A stretch of 38,253 bases of DNA, taken from positions 1 through 38,253 of the forward strand of contig JAHPYV010000001.1 in NCBI GenBank assembly GCA_019058495.1, in the 5' to 3' direction. This DNA is from Promethearchaeati archaeon (GTDB taxonomy: Archaea; Asgardarchaeota; Atabeyarchaeia; Atabeyarchaeales; Atabeyarchaeaceae). A program made the translations under genes and the position numbers. Positions 14,989-24,124 of this stretch are shown here, in pieces; the stretch's first letter is position 1; every line of letters starts with the position of its first letter. Under the pieces are notes generated by a model. That model ran no database searches. It saw only the letters and a program-made list of their open reading frames with translations, and was not told the origin of the DNA.

Positions 14989-16548
14989 CTACTCTTCTTC
15001 TAGTATCCCTGCTTCTCTGGCGAACTTCCCGTATCCCATTCTTATGAGTGTCTTTGTACTCTTATTCAGAATGAAATCGATCCACTTTGTTTCGGTAGGT
15101 TCGTTATAGAATCGACCGAATTTCTTGGCATACTCATCTCTGTTATCGCTTGCCACTAGATCTCTGACTGCTTCTGGTGAGAAGTTTAATGCAACATCCG
15201 CTCTTTCTGCACGTCCAGGCTTGATCTCTATCCCACCTTGCAGTCGTTTGACGTGGAACACAGACAGAGGCTTTTCTCCTTTGTCGAATGAATTCCATGA
15301 GTTGAACTTTGCAAAGTCGAGGATTGAATCAATAACGAGATCCTCAAAGATCTCTGGATGATTCTCCAAGTAACTTGGAAAGTTGTCTTCTGTCAAGGCA
15401 ACGTCTTTGAAAGACCCAGCGCCAGTTTCCTCTTCGCCAACTCCTGCGCTGAGATTGTCGGCAAGATATTCAACCATATCTGCGATCTTGACTAATCCGT
15501 TTGATCTATCAGTCAGGTTTGTCTTGCAGAACGGACAGGCTGTGAGAACCAGATCCGCCTTGATCTCTAGTGCTTCACCTATTCGTTGTCTCGCGATTTG
15601 GCCAGCAAGATCAGGGTAGGTGGATTTCACCCCGCCTCCTGCACCGCAACAGTGCGCATAGCTTCTGTTTGTCTTCATTTCGACTAGCTCTACGCCTTTG
15701 ACCCTCTCAATTAACCTTCTCGGCGACTCATATACGCCGCCATGTCTGCCGAGGTGGCAAGGGTCATGGTACGTAACTCTAATTGGTTTGTTAGTGGAGA
15801 ATTGTATCAGTTTCTTATCCGCGAGCTGATCGAGCAGTTCTGTTATGTGAAGTACCTTGAATTGCAGACCATCGTCGCTACTCGCACTCTGGTATGTATC
15901 TTTGTAAGTTCTGTAGCAGCCAGCACAAGATGTAACAACTGTCTCCGCTCCAGTTCTCTTGATTTCATCGATGTTATGCCTCATCACTTCTCTTCCCAAA
16001 TTGTCATACCCAAGCCTAAGGTGTACGGATCCACAACACCACTCGTCTTCAAGCAACGTGAAGTCTTGGCCCGCAAATTCCAGTAGTTTAATGGTAGCTT
16101 CGGCAACGCTTCGCTGTCTGTAAGACGCTGTGCAGCCAACGAAATACACTGTTTTAGCATGTCTTGGCATTTCTTGGCCTTTCAAGAAGTCTCTCCTTCT
16201 TGAATGAGGTTCTCCATACGGGTTGTGGTGATTCAAAGTCGAGTCACTGATGCTGAGATGCTTTTCAATGGTTAAGCCTTGAGAGACAACGTCCTTTCTC
16301 AATGCCTCAATCATTGAGGGGGTATCGATGCCGCCCGGAATGGCAAGACATGTTTCCTTACAGTTGGCGCAAGTGGTGCATGTGTAGAGCCAGTCTAGGA
16401 GTTTCCTATCTGGTTTGATTCTTCCCTCAAGGAGTTTCTTTAGTACAATTATTCTGCCCCGGGCATCTGTGGGCGACTTCCGCGTCAAGTCGGTTGACGA
16501 TGAATGAGCCTGAGGGCCCTTCCTTCTTCGATTCTTGGCGCTTTCCAT
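14989..16548 (-). CDS. HdrD/GlpC-type Fe-S oxidoreductase with C-terminal SCP2-like domain
   Basis: This is a heterodisulfide reductase subunit D-like protein of 519 residues. One 4Fe-4S motif is present (C57, C60, C63, C67). Two complete CCG domains follow: C139, C171-C172-G173 and C208/C211, then C264, C300-C301-G302 and C338/C341. Residues about 400-515 form an extra domain matching the neighbouring 155-residue SCP2-like protein (FHVKRL 431-436, NKS 495-497, MGY 504-506). Relatives usually have two N-terminal 4Fe-4S motifs. Here the first is absent, and an in-frame TAG just upstream of the ATG shows the start is not misplaced by much. Similar proteins pass electrons between thiol/disulfide or flavoprotein partners and the quinone pool. 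Coupling to acyl-CoA oxidation is inference. Confidence 0.8.
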   Translation of the reverse strand: MESAKNRRRKGPQAHSSSTDLTRKSPTDARGRIIVLKKLLEGRIKPDRKLLDWLYTCTTCANCKETCLAIPGGIDTPSMIEALRKDVVSQGLTIEKHLSISDSTLNHHNPYGEPHSRRRDFLKGQEMPRHAKTVYFVGCTASYRQRSVAEATIKLLEFAGQDFTLLEDEWCCGSVHLRLGYDNLGREVMRHNIDEIKRTGAETVVTSCAGCYRTYKDTYQSASSDDGLQFKVLHITELLDQLADKKLIQFSTNKPIRVTYHDPCHLGRHGGVYESPRRLIERVKGVELVEMKTNRSYAHCCGAGGGVKSTYPDLAGQIARQRIGEALEIKADLVLTACPFCKTNLTDRSNGLVKIADMVEYLADNLSAGVGEEETGAGSFKDVALTEDNFPSYLENHPEIFEDLVIDSILDFAKFNSWNSFDKGEKPLSVFHVKRLQGGIEIKPGRAERADVALNFSPEAVRDLVASDNRDEYAKKFGRFYNEPTETKWIDFILNKSTKTLIRMGYGKFAREAGILEEE

Positions 16549-16782
16549 GCGATAACTCTATCTTCTTTCCCAGTTTCGTTCGCTTTTTTTCACACCTAAG
16601 ACGCTACAAAAAACACGTGGACGATAGCAGTTGTTCGATCCTTTTATGATCTGTGAGGGCTGAGTAGAGTGAAACTTTAATTACTAATTGTCTTTACACT
16701 GATCCTTAGAGATGATTAACTATATTTCATTCATATGTTTGATTGGGATCTTTAGTTCCAACGTGTGTGAGGTTTGTGAAAT

Positions 16783-17754
16783 ATGAGTGACGAGTCTCCA
16801 CTCTGGACAGAGAAGTACAGGCCCCGTAGCCTCTCAGAGATAACTAATCAAAAGGAGATAGTTGAGCGCTTAAAGATGTTCGTCAAGGAGAAGAATGTTC
16901 CCCATCTGTTATTTGCTGGTCCTCCTGGAACTGGGAAGACTACTGCAATACTAGCGCTTGCTCATGATTTGTATGGTGGTCGAGTTGAAGGAAATATCCT
17001 TGAGCTCAATGCGAGTGACGAACGAGGCATAAATGTTGTAAGAACTAGAATCAAGGATTTTGCGCGAACGATCCCAATTAGTGATGTGCCCTTTAAGATA
17101 ATAGTATTGGATGAAGCTGACGCGGTGACATCTGATGCTCAGAATGCGCTCAGGAGAACGATGGAACGATATTCGAAGAATTCTCGATTCACACTTCTCT
17201 GTAATTACTCGAGCAAGATAATTGAGCCTATACAGAGTCGATGCGCCGTTTTCCGCTTTGCGCCGCTACGTGAGAAAGATCTTACTTTGAGACTGAAATT
17301 CATTGCTGATAGGGAGTCTGTGAAGCTCGACGAATCAGGTTTGAAGGCGGTTCTCTACATTGCTGGCGGTGATCTTAGGCGAGCAATAAACACATTGCAG
17401 GGAGCATCTGCCATGGGTGGAAATCTCACTGAGGACATTGTTTTCAAGGTTGCGAGCAGGGCGAGACCAGAAGAAGTCCTGAGGATGCTCGAATCGGCGC
17501 TATCAGGCAACTTCATGGACGCTAGAAATATGTTACACGAACTTCTCATAAACTATGGTCTCTCGGGAACTGACGTGATTAGGCAAATCCACAGAGAGAT
17601 CTTCAACCTTAAGATCCCTGAAGTTGAGAAAGTCAAATTAACGGACCATGTTGGGGAGATCGATTACCGCCTAACTCAGGGCGCAAATGAAGAAATTCAA
17701 CTGAGTGCCTTGCTTGCTCAGTTCACGAGCGCTGGCTGCAAAATGAACCGCTAG
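16783..17754 (+). CDS. rfcS: Replication factor C small subunit (clamp loader)
   Basis: RfcS forms the main body of the archaeal clamp loader that places PCNA on primed DNA. The 323-residue protein has the RFC box WTEKYRP (8-14), Walker A GPPGTGKTT (46-54), Walker B LDEAD (109-113) and the arginine-finger SRC motif (152-154). The AAA+ domain is followed by the C-terminal collar region. GAGGT precedes the ATG. It is 20 nt upstream of rfcL, the usual archaeal pairing. Confidence 0.97.
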   Translation: MSDESPLWTEKYRPRSLSEITNQKEIVERLKMFVKEKNVPHLLFAGPPGTGKTTAILALAHDLYGGRVEGNILELNASDERGINVVRTRIKDFARTIPISDVPFKIIVLDEADAVTSDAQNALRRTMERYSKNSRFTLLCNYSSKIIEPIQSRCAVFRFAPLREKDLTLRLKFIADRESVKLDESGLKAVLYIAGGDLRRAINTLQGASAMGGNLTEDIVFKVASRARPEEVLRMLESALSGNFMDARNMLHELLINYGLSGTDVIRQIHREIFNLKIPEVEKVKLTDHVGEIDYRLTQGANEEIQLSALLAQFTSAGCKMNR

Positions 17755-17774
17755 TTCAAAGTGTGATGAAAGTG

Positions 17775-19142
17775 ATGAACGGCAGTTCCCGAATCACAAC
17801 GCCTGACAACAGCTCCATATGGGTTGACAAATACGCACCAAGAATAGCTTCCGAAATACTTGGTAACAGCGATGCTGTGTCAAAAGTGATGAACTGGTTA
17901 TCTATCTGGACTGGTGGGAGAATCCCCGAGAAAAGGGCTATTCTGCTTTTTGGTCCTACCGGAACTGGGAAGACATCATTGGTCTATGCTATTGCAAGCG
18001 AATCTGGATATGAAGTAGTTGAAATAAACGCTAGCGACAAACGTGACAGAGAAACTTTGAGAAGACTCATTGGATCATCTTCCTCCCTTGGCTCACTGTT
18101 CAGTGAGATTAAGGGCAGAATTCTTCTAATCGACGAGGTCGATGGTCTAAGTGGTGACGAGGACCGTGGTGGAGTCTCTGCTATCATTGAGACAATAAAG
18201 GAAACCAGGAATCCAATCATCCTGACTGCAAACGACAAGTGGGATTCGAAAATAAGATCACTTCACAGCCACTGCCTGTCCATTGAAACTAGGAGAATAA
18301 TCGTCAGTACAGTAGTCAATGCTCTGAGCAAGATCTGCCGAAAGGAAGGTATCAGGCCAAACGTAGAGGCTCTGAAAATCATAGCGGATCACTCCAATGG
18401 CGATCTGAGATCCGCTATAAACGACCTTCAAGCTTTTGCTGAAGGAAAACGCGAAATAAGTGTAGATGATGTCAACGGTTTGTCAGCTAGAAGAGACCGT
18501 GTCAAGGGTATCTTTGAGGGCTTGAGAGAAATGTTCCAAGCTGATACTTTCAGGAAAGCGTTGTACTCCATTGAATCTTTGGACATCGATCATGATATGC
18601 TGATTCAATGGGTATATGAGAATATACCAAGAGAGTTCACCAATCCTTCAGAGTTGTCTCAGGCGTTCGATGCTCTTTCAAGGGCGGATATCTTCCTTGG
18701 AAGAATAAAGAGAAGCCAGGACTGGGGTCTGCTATCTTACGTATACGAATTAATGAGCGCCGGCGTGGCTTTAGCTAGAACAACTTCCCAGAGACGCTTC
18801 GTAAGTTACTCATTTCCTAATTATATCAGGGGGCTCAGCGCAACTAGAGCTAGGAGAGGCGCCTTGAGGGAAGTTTGTTTGAAGATCGGATCGAGAACAC
18901 ACACATCGACACGCGAGATACTCCACGAGTATCTACCAACTGTGCGGACAATCATGGAAAACAGCGCAAACATGGCTGGAAGAATGATCAAGTGGTTCGA
19001 CCTCAACGAGGAAGACATTGATGCAATTACTGGAGGAAAGAAGATCAAAGTAGTCAAGGAGAAGAAAGCAAAGACACCCGATAAGAAGAAAACAAAGAAT
19101 AAAGAAAAGCCAAAACAAGCAAAACAGACTCTTTTGTTCTGA
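17775..19142 (+). CDS. rfcL: Replication factor C large subunit
   Basis: RfcL is the single large subunit of the archaeal clamp loader. It has the WVDKYAPR box, Walker A GPTGTGKT and Walker B LLIDEVD within the first 130 residues, followed by the lid and collar. The tail is lysine-rich with a terminal QTLLF, which resembles the PCNA-interacting end of archaeal RfcL. Possible starts are GTG 17763, ATG 17766 and ATG 17775. I prefer the last because GTGAT lies 7 nt before it. The first conserved residues come after all three, so the function is unaffected. Confidence 0.95.
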   Translation: MNGSSRITTPDNSSIWVDKYAPRIASEILGNSDAVSKVMNWLSIWTGGRIPEKRAILLFGPTGTGKTSLVYAIASESGYEVVEINASDKRDRETLRRLIGSSSSLGSLFSEIKGRILLIDEVDGLSGDEDRGGVSAIIETIKETRNPIILTANDKWDSKIRSLHSHCLSIETRRIIVSTVVNALSKICRKEGIRPNVEALKIIADHSNGDLRSAINDLQAFAEGKREISVDDVNGLSARRDRVKGIFEGLREMFQADTFRKALYSIESLDIDHDMLIQWVYENIPREFTNPSELSQAFDALSRADIFLGRIKRSQDWGLLSYVYELMSAGVALARTTSQRRFVSYSFPNYIRGLSATRARRGALREVCLKIGSRTHTSTREILHEYLPTVRTIMENSANMAGRMIKWFDLNEEDIDAITGGKKIKVVKEKKAKTPDKKKTKNKEKPKQAKQTLLF

Positions 19143-19163
19143 GAAGGTAAAGAGATGTGAAAA

Positions 19164-20003
19164 GTGCAAAGGTATGCATTCAAAGTCTTCTATGAAGGTA
19201 CAAAGCCCTTCTACGGTTCTCAACGACAGGCAAACATCAGGACAGTAGAAGGAGATCTCATACGTGCACTAATGCGAACGCAAGTCTTACCCTCTGACCT
19301 CAATGCGGTCAAGTTCGCCTCGGCTGGTAGGACCGACAGATACGTTTGGTCATTAGGAAATGTTTTTGCGGTAAACGCTGAAAGAGACTTGACACCAGCA
19401 GCAGTCAATTCGAAGATGGGGAGTGATGATATTCGAGTCTGGGCAAGTGCCCGCGTTTCAGATTCCTTCAATCCTCGTCGAGCGTTGAGAAGACACTACA
19501 AGTACTTCGCATGCGTTGCCCAAGGAATGGATTTAGAACTGTTGATTGAAACTTCAAAGTTATTCGTGGGTGCACACGACTTTAGAAGCTTTGCACATCG
19601 CCCTTCAAAGGAGAATTCCACGAGAGAGATCACTGATTTCTCAGTAGTTGGGCCATCCGACAACTTCATTTGCTTTAGCATTATTGGGGATAGCTTTCTT
19701 AGACGAATGGTTAGAAAAATCGTTGGAGCGTTATTGTATGTGGCTCTCGGACTCCTAAAACCAACAGAAATCCAACAATTGTTTGACCCAATGACCCCAA
19801 TTCCAAAAATGGGGGTACCTTCTGCTCCTGCAGAAGGTCTTGTATTATGGGACGTGGACTACGGGTTTCCTTTTGAAGTAGATGGCTATGCTGTAAAGAA
19901 ACTTCGGGTAGCCCTGATGAACAGCATTAGGCAGCTAATGATCAAGAAAGTATTGTTGAACGAATTGATGGACTCAGCGAAGAATGACCTTCACCAAGAA
20001 TAA
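19164..20003 (+). CDS. truA: tRNA pseudouridine synthase TruA
   Basis: TruA converts uridines 38-40 of the tRNA anticodon stem to pseudouridine. The 279-residue protein has the catalytic aspartate in SAGRTDRY (Asp58), the RHYKYF-type strand and the FLRRMVRKIVGALL segment, all typical of the family. The residues after the catalytic Asp (RYVWSLGN) depart from the usual (A/K)GVHALGQ, which is a diverged active-site loop. The GTG start has GATGTGA upstream. It follows rfcL by 21 nt and is convergent with mobB. Confidence 0.92.
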   Translation: MQRYAFKVFYEGTKPFYGSQRQANIRTVEGDLIRALMRTQVLPSDLNAVKFASAGRTDRYVWSLGNVFAVNAERDLTPAAVNSKMGSDDIRVWASARVSDSFNPRRALRRHYKYFACVAQGMDLELLIETSKLFVGAHDFRSFAHRPSKENSTREITDFSVVGPSDNFICFSIIGDSFLRRMVRKIVGALLYVALGLLKPTEIQQLFDPMTPIPKMGVPSAPAEGLVLWDVDYGFPFEVDGYAVKKLRVALMNSIRQLMIKKVLLNELMDSAKNDLHQE

Positions 20004-20015
20004 CGCATTTATTGC

Positions 20016-20528
20016 CTACGCGACCATCGAAGAACTGAAGTAATCTTCGATGGTGTCCACAAGAGTTCTGTCGCTGAATCGCTCTGCTTTGGCAGTCTTC
20101 CCTCCTTTTCTTATTTCCCGCTGGTTTATCACCACGGCAATTGTGTCTCCTTGTACTTCTCGCGGGTATTCTGACTCAGAGTTAACAACAATGATTTTGG
20201 GGTACTTCGACTGCCTGAACCCCTCAACTAGGATATAGTCGAGTTCCTTGGGCATCTGTGACACTGCGACTTCCAGAGTGACTGATAGATCCCTTCTAAT
20301 AGTCACGATCTCCGATGATGTCAGTGCCAAGGTTACTGTTGAACCTGCTTGGATGTGTTTGCCGGTGTCTTTGTCTTTAAAGTCGAATGTTGAGTGGCTG
20401 CCAATGTGTTTTATGGTCCCAACGTTAAGCTTTCTCCTCTTCATCTCCTTGAGAATTTTAATAAGAACGGTAGTTTTGCCTACATGTCGCCCCGTCCCAA
20501 TGATGCAAACGACAGACTGTCTTTTCAT
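20016..20528 (-). CDS. mobB: Molybdopterin-guanine dinucleotide biosynthesis protein MobB
   Basis: MobB is a GTP-binding accessory factor for attaching a nucleotide to molybdopterin. The 170-residue protein begins with the P-loop GTGRHVGKTT (11-20), followed by GTIKHIGSH and the TFDFKDKDTGKH segment characteristic of MobB. A later LVEGFRQSKYPKI motif also fits. Its ATG directly abuts the stop codon of the preceding moeA gene (TAG-ATG), so translation is probably coupled. It is the last gene of the pyr-moa-moe run. Confidence 0.93.
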   Translation of the reverse strand: MKRQSVVCIIGTGRHVGKTTVLIKILKEMKRRKLNVGTIKHIGSHSTFDFKDKDTGKHIQAGSTVTLALTSSEIVTIRRDLSVTLEVAVSQMPKELDYILVEGFRQSKYPKIIVVNSESEYPREVQGDTIAVVINQREIRKGGKTAKAERFSDRTLVDTIEDYFSSSMVA

Positions 20529-21809
20529 CTAGAGTTCTTCACCCATTGGATCGTTCATTTTTTCGACCTTGTGCGGAAAAACATGGAGATCAACCTCTTG
20601 GTTTTCGCCGACGATCTCAACATTTTCTTCAATAATTATGAATCCGTCAGCCTTACCAAGCGTGGTTATAGCCTCGCTGCCAGTAGGCATAGGTATGACG
20701 TAGAACCTTCCATCATCGCGACTCGAGATTCTGCAAGGTTTGAATTCTTTTCGACCAATTTCCGAGTAGAACCTTGTGGATGTGTATGCTTTCACTATCT
20801 GAAATCTGTAAGGTGGTTGACGCGCCATCTTTCTGATACAAGGGTCTACGAGGGTATAGTAGACAATGAGCGCTGAAGTTGGATATCCAGGTAGTGTAAG
20901 TAGCAACTTTCCTCTTATGGATGAGAGAATTGTTGGTTTCCCAGGTTTCATAGCTATTCCATGGACAAAGAAGCTAGGTGTGCCAATTCCTTGAATGACT
21001 TCGGGCATGAGGTCTCCAGGTCCCTTCGATGTGCCACCTGAAACTAAGACAATGTCAGATGATGATAGTGCGGATTCAACAGCTTCAAGTATCAGAGAAT
21101 ACTCGTCTGGGAGCATTCCGAACTCTATCGGAGCGCCACCTGACTCAAGTACCGCTTGATGGATAGTAACCGAGTTGACATCATAGATCTTGCCAGCGTC
21201 AAGCCGCTGCCCAGGAGTCACCAACTCGTTTCCGGTGCTTATGATGGCAACTTTCGGTTTCCTAAACACATCGATTTTCGAAAGCCCGATCGATGCGAGA
21301 ACTCCTGAGTCGAATACTGTGAGTTTCTTCGCCTTTCTTAAGACTACTTCGCCGGCCTTAAGGTCTGTCCCGACCTTTGTGATGTTATCCCCTGGTGAGA
21401 CCGGGCGGTAGACCTTGATTCGTCCGTTGCCCTCTTCTGTATACTCAACCATAATTATGCTATCTGCGCCTTTAGGAACCATGGCGCCAGTCGAAATCTT
21501 CACGCATTGCCCTCTCTGCAAAACCACACTTGGTTTTGTTCCAATGCAGACTTCACCTACACTGTGCAAAAGAACCGGCTTATCCTCTTCCGCGCCGAAC
21601 GTGTCGGCTGAGATCACCGCGTACCCATCGCGTGAAGATCCGGGGAAATCTGGCACATCGATCGGTGACTTTACGTCCCTGAATAGTATTCTGTTCAAAG
21701 ACTCTTTCAGAGGGACTTTCTCGCTTTCTTCCATTGGATACGAGAATTTCTGCAGTTGCGAGAATGCATCGTCGAACTTGGTTATCTTGAGAAAGACGCT
21801 ATCCTTCAC
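20529..21809 (-). CDS. moeA: Molybdopterin molybdenumtransferase MoeA (copy 1)
   Basis: MoeA inserts molybdate or tungstate into adenylylated molybdopterin. It shows the family signatures DFPGSSRDGYAV, TGAMVPKGAD, ISTGNELV, VSGGTSKGPGD and TLPGYPTSAL. The GTG at 21809 is chosen because GGGAG lies 7-8 nt upstream; a TTG at 21836 would add nine residues with no ribosome site. The second moeA copy directly precedes it. Archaea with two copies are thought to use one for molybdenum and one for tungsten, though sequence alone does not say which is which. Confidence 0.94.
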   Translation of the reverse strand: MKDSVFLKITKFDDAFSQLQKFSYPMEESEKVPLKESLNRILFRDVKSPIDVPDFPGSSRDGYAVISADTFGAEEDKPVLLHSVGEVCIGTKPSVVLQRGQCVKISTGAMVPKGADSIIMVEYTEEGNGRIKVYRPVSPGDNITKVGTDLKAGEVVLRKAKKLTVFDSGVLASIGLSKIDVFRKPKVAIISTGNELVTPGQRLDAGKIYDVNSVTIHQAVLESGGAPIEFGMLPDEYSLILEAVESALSSSDIVLVSGGTSKGPGDLMPEVIQGIGTPSFFVHGIAMKPGKPTILSSIRGKLLLTLPGYPTSALIVYYTLVDPCIRKMARQPPYRFQIVKAYTSTRFYSEIGRKEFKPCRISSRDDGRFYVIPMPTGSEAITTLGKADGFIIIEENVEIVGENQEVDLHVFPHKVEKMNDPMGEEL

Positions 21810-21849
21810 TTTAATTCTCCCTGAACACCAATGCAATAGTAGGAGTCAC

Positions 21850-23085
21850 TTACCTGGGGAACAATTTAACAATTACCTTTGAGCCTTTCTCTAGACCTTC
21901 CAGATCTTCAGAGATTTCTATTAGACCATCCGCCTTGGTCATGCTACTGATAATTCCTGACCCTGAACTTCTCACAGGATATGCTACTGTCTGCCCTTCC
22001 TCATCCAATTGAAGTCTCACCCTTACGTAATCCCTTCTGCCAAGAGTGGAAGGCACTCTCTTTCCAAGTAGTGCTGTGATCTCGCTTCTGGGGTCTAAGC
22101 ATTTCGCATTCATCATCTTGCGAATAGCTGGACCAACGAAGGTCTCAAATGTTATCATGGCTGCCACAGGGAAACCCGGTAATAGGAAGACATGTTTTCC
22201 ATTCACTAAGCCGACTGTTGTTGGATTTCCAGGGCGCATCGATACTCCTCGAAAAACGAGCCTCCCTACTGAAGAAACAACTTCAGGTAGCATGTCCTTT
22301 TTTCCGACTGATGTGCTTCCTGAGAAAACTACCAGATCATATTTCAGAGCTGACTCTAACACCTTCTTGAGTTCCTCGAAAGAGTCTCCAACAATCCCAA
22401 GGTCAATAGGTAGTCCACCATATAGCGTCACGTAGGCCGACAGTGAGTGAGTGTTTATGTTGAATACCTTTCCCGGAATCTGAGTCTTCTGTGGTTCAAT
22501 GAGTTCGTTTCCTGTCGCGATTACTCCCACGGTTGGCTTCTTTGCCACCTGGATTCTCAAAACGCCACATGCCAAGAGAAGTGAAATGTCCTGCGGTCTT
22601 ATGAATTGACCTGCGTCTATTATCACTTCACCTTTCTTCAGATCCTCTCCGACCCTAGAGATATTGTCTCCTGGAGTGACTGGCAAAAATACCTTCAACT
22701 GATTTCCAGTACGATCCGTATTCTCAATCTTGACAACCGCATCTGCTCCTTTTGGAATTTGCGAACCTGTTGCAACTTCAACGGCTTTGCCTGATGCTAT
22801 CGTGGCTCTCGGAACCCTGCCGACGTTAGACGCACCAGTGATTTCTAGTTTTGCAGGTTTCTGCTGGCTGCAACCAAATGTATCGCCTGCGATAACTGCA
22901 AAACCATCCATAGCGGAACGATCAAAGTGTGGCACATCTGACTCTGATCTGATTTCCTTGGCAACCACTCTGCTCAGAGAATCAACAACGTCAACCTCTT
23001 CGGTAATAACTTTCCGTATGCTAGAGTAGATAAGTTTCTGAGCTGTCTCAACGTCTACTCGACGCTCTATTTCGTGAAAACTCAT
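21850..23085 (-). CDS. moeA: Molybdopterin molybdenumtransferase MoeA (copy 2)
   Basis: This is the second 411-residue MoeA-type protein. It has the same motifs: HFDRSAMDGFAV, TGSQIPKGADAVV, IATGNELI, FSGSTSVGKKDM and LLPGFPVAA. It differs from copy 1 in the substrate-loop motif (SGSTSVGKKD against SGGTSKGPGD), which may reflect metal preference. The C-terminal domain ends in KVIVKLFPR. It lies 36 nt after moaB and about 40 nt before copy 1 in the same operon. Confidence 0.94.
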   Translation of the reverse strand: MSFHEIERRVDVETAQKLIYSSIRKVITEEVDVVDSLSRVVAKEIRSESDVPHFDRSAMDGFAVIAGDTFGCSQQKPAKLEITGASNVGRVPRATIASGKAVEVATGSQIPKGADAVVKIENTDRTGNQLKVFLPVTPGDNISRVGEDLKKGEVIIDAGQFIRPQDISLLLACGVLRIQVAKKPTVGVIATGNELIEPQKTQIPGKVFNINTHSLSAYVTLYGGLPIDLGIVGDSFEELKKVLESALKYDLVVFSGSTSVGKKDMLPEVVSSVGRLVFRGVSMRPGNPTTVGLVNGKHVFLLPGFPVAAMITFETFVGPAIRKMMNAKCLDPRSEITALLGKRVPSTLGRRDYVRVRLQLDEEGQTVAYPVRSSGSGIISSMTKADGLIEISEDLEGLEKGSKVIVKLFPR

Positions 23086-23121
23086 TCTCTCAGTCCTGCC
23101 GAGGGCTACCTCATTTTCGAG

Positions 23122-23646
23122 CTACTCCCGGATATGTTTCAACATGTGTCCAATCTCTGGTAATATCAATTCCTTTAATCCAAGCTCGATAGATTGGGGT
23201 GAGCCAGGGAGACAGAAAACTGGTTTTTCTCGTACGATGCCTGCCATAGCTCTGCTGAGAAGAGCTGCTGTCCCAATTCTCTGAAAACTTATGTTCCTAA
23301 ATATCTCCCCAAACCCAGTGACTTCCTTCTCTATGAGTTTCTTCACCGACTCTATTGTGACATCTCTTCTTGCAACCCCTGTCCCCCCTATTGTTAATAT
23401 TGCGTCTGAATCATCTTGCCCAACATATTTCAGTATGCTTCCAGTTATCATTTCTTTATCGTCAGGTACTATATCTTTGTTTGATACTTCATACCCATTT
23501 TCTTCGATAGCTCTTTTTGCTATGAGAGAGGACTCGTCCTCAACTTTCCTGCCTTCCTTGAACAGCTTGTATCTTGAATCGCTGACGACTATTATGGTGA
23601 ACCTGATCTTGCTAGGTGCCTTTTCTTTGTGTTCTATGTGAGTCAT
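23122..23646 (-). CDS. moaB: MoaB/MogA-type molybdopterin adenylyltransferase
   Basis: This protein activates molybdopterin by adenylylation before metal insertion; archaeal MoaB does the job of MogA. The 174-residue protein carries the MPT-binding TIGGTGVARRDVTIE motif and the FCLPGSPQSIELGL motif. The N-terminal VVSDSRYKL segment also fits the family. Its ATG overlaps closely with the end of moaC (5 nt apart), and GGGAGAG in the moaC 3' end may be its ribosome site. Confidence 0.93.
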   Translation of the reverse strand: MTHIEHKEKAPSKIRFTIIVVSDSRYKLFKEGRKVEDESSLIAKRAIEENGYEVSNKDIVPDDKEMITGSILKYVGQDDSDAILTIGGTGVARRDVTIESVKKLIEKEVTGFGEIFRNISFQRIGTAALLSRAMAGIVREKPVFCLPGSPQSIELGLKELILPEIGHMLKHIRE

Positions 23647-23651
23647 CTACT

Positions 23652-24101
23652 CTACTCTCCCTTAGTTTTCCTCAGAACCCGGATGTCCTTCATCGTCGTT
23701 GATGGGTATTGACCTCTCTCGTCCTTCTCGTATTTCTTCGTCATGTCCCACACTGTGAGTAGCGCGGATGTTGTGGCTGTTAGAGCCTCCATTTCGACTC
23801 CCGTCTTTGCTGTGGCAGAGACTTCGGAAGTTATAACTACATCACTGCCTTCAATTTCGAGTTTAACTAGAATATTCGTGATTGGTATGGGATGACACAG
23901 AGGCACTATCTCATGGGTTTTCTTAGCTGAGAGAATTCCTGCGATCTGGGCACATGATATGACGTCGCCCTTTTCAATGGAATTATTTTTGATCCTCTGA
24001 ATTGTCTCTGGCCTTAGAGTTATCCTACCAATCGCCTTCGCAGTTCGAACCTGATCTTCTTTCCCACTCACATCAACCATTTGGACGGGACTCAATGCCA
24101 T
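23652..24101 (-). CDS. moaC: Cyclic pyranopterin monophosphate synthase MoaC
   Basis: MoaC makes cyclic pyranopterin monophosphate from the MoaA product at the start of molybdopterin synthesis. The 149-residue protein has MVDVSGKEDQVRTA at the start, the IVPLCHPIP active-site segment, TGVEMEALTA and the WDMTKKYEKDE region with the catalytic aspartate and lysine. moaA, moaD and moaE are not in this window. It lies 23 nt after pyrK in the same operon. Confidence 0.95.
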   Translation of the reverse strand: MALSPVQMVDVSGKEDQVRTAKAIGRITLRPETIQRIKNNSIEKGDVISCAQIAGILSAKKTHEIVPLCHPIPITNILVKLEIEGSDVVITSEVSATAKTGVEMEALTATTSALLTVWDMTKKYEKDERGQYPSTTMKDIRVLRKTKGE

Positions 24102-24124
24102 CTCCTCGCAAACAATTTATGATT

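Noticed and set aside
22046-22435. 129-residue open frame antisense to moeA
   Set aside because: It is a shadow of a strongly supported gene and has no ribosome site or recognisable domain.
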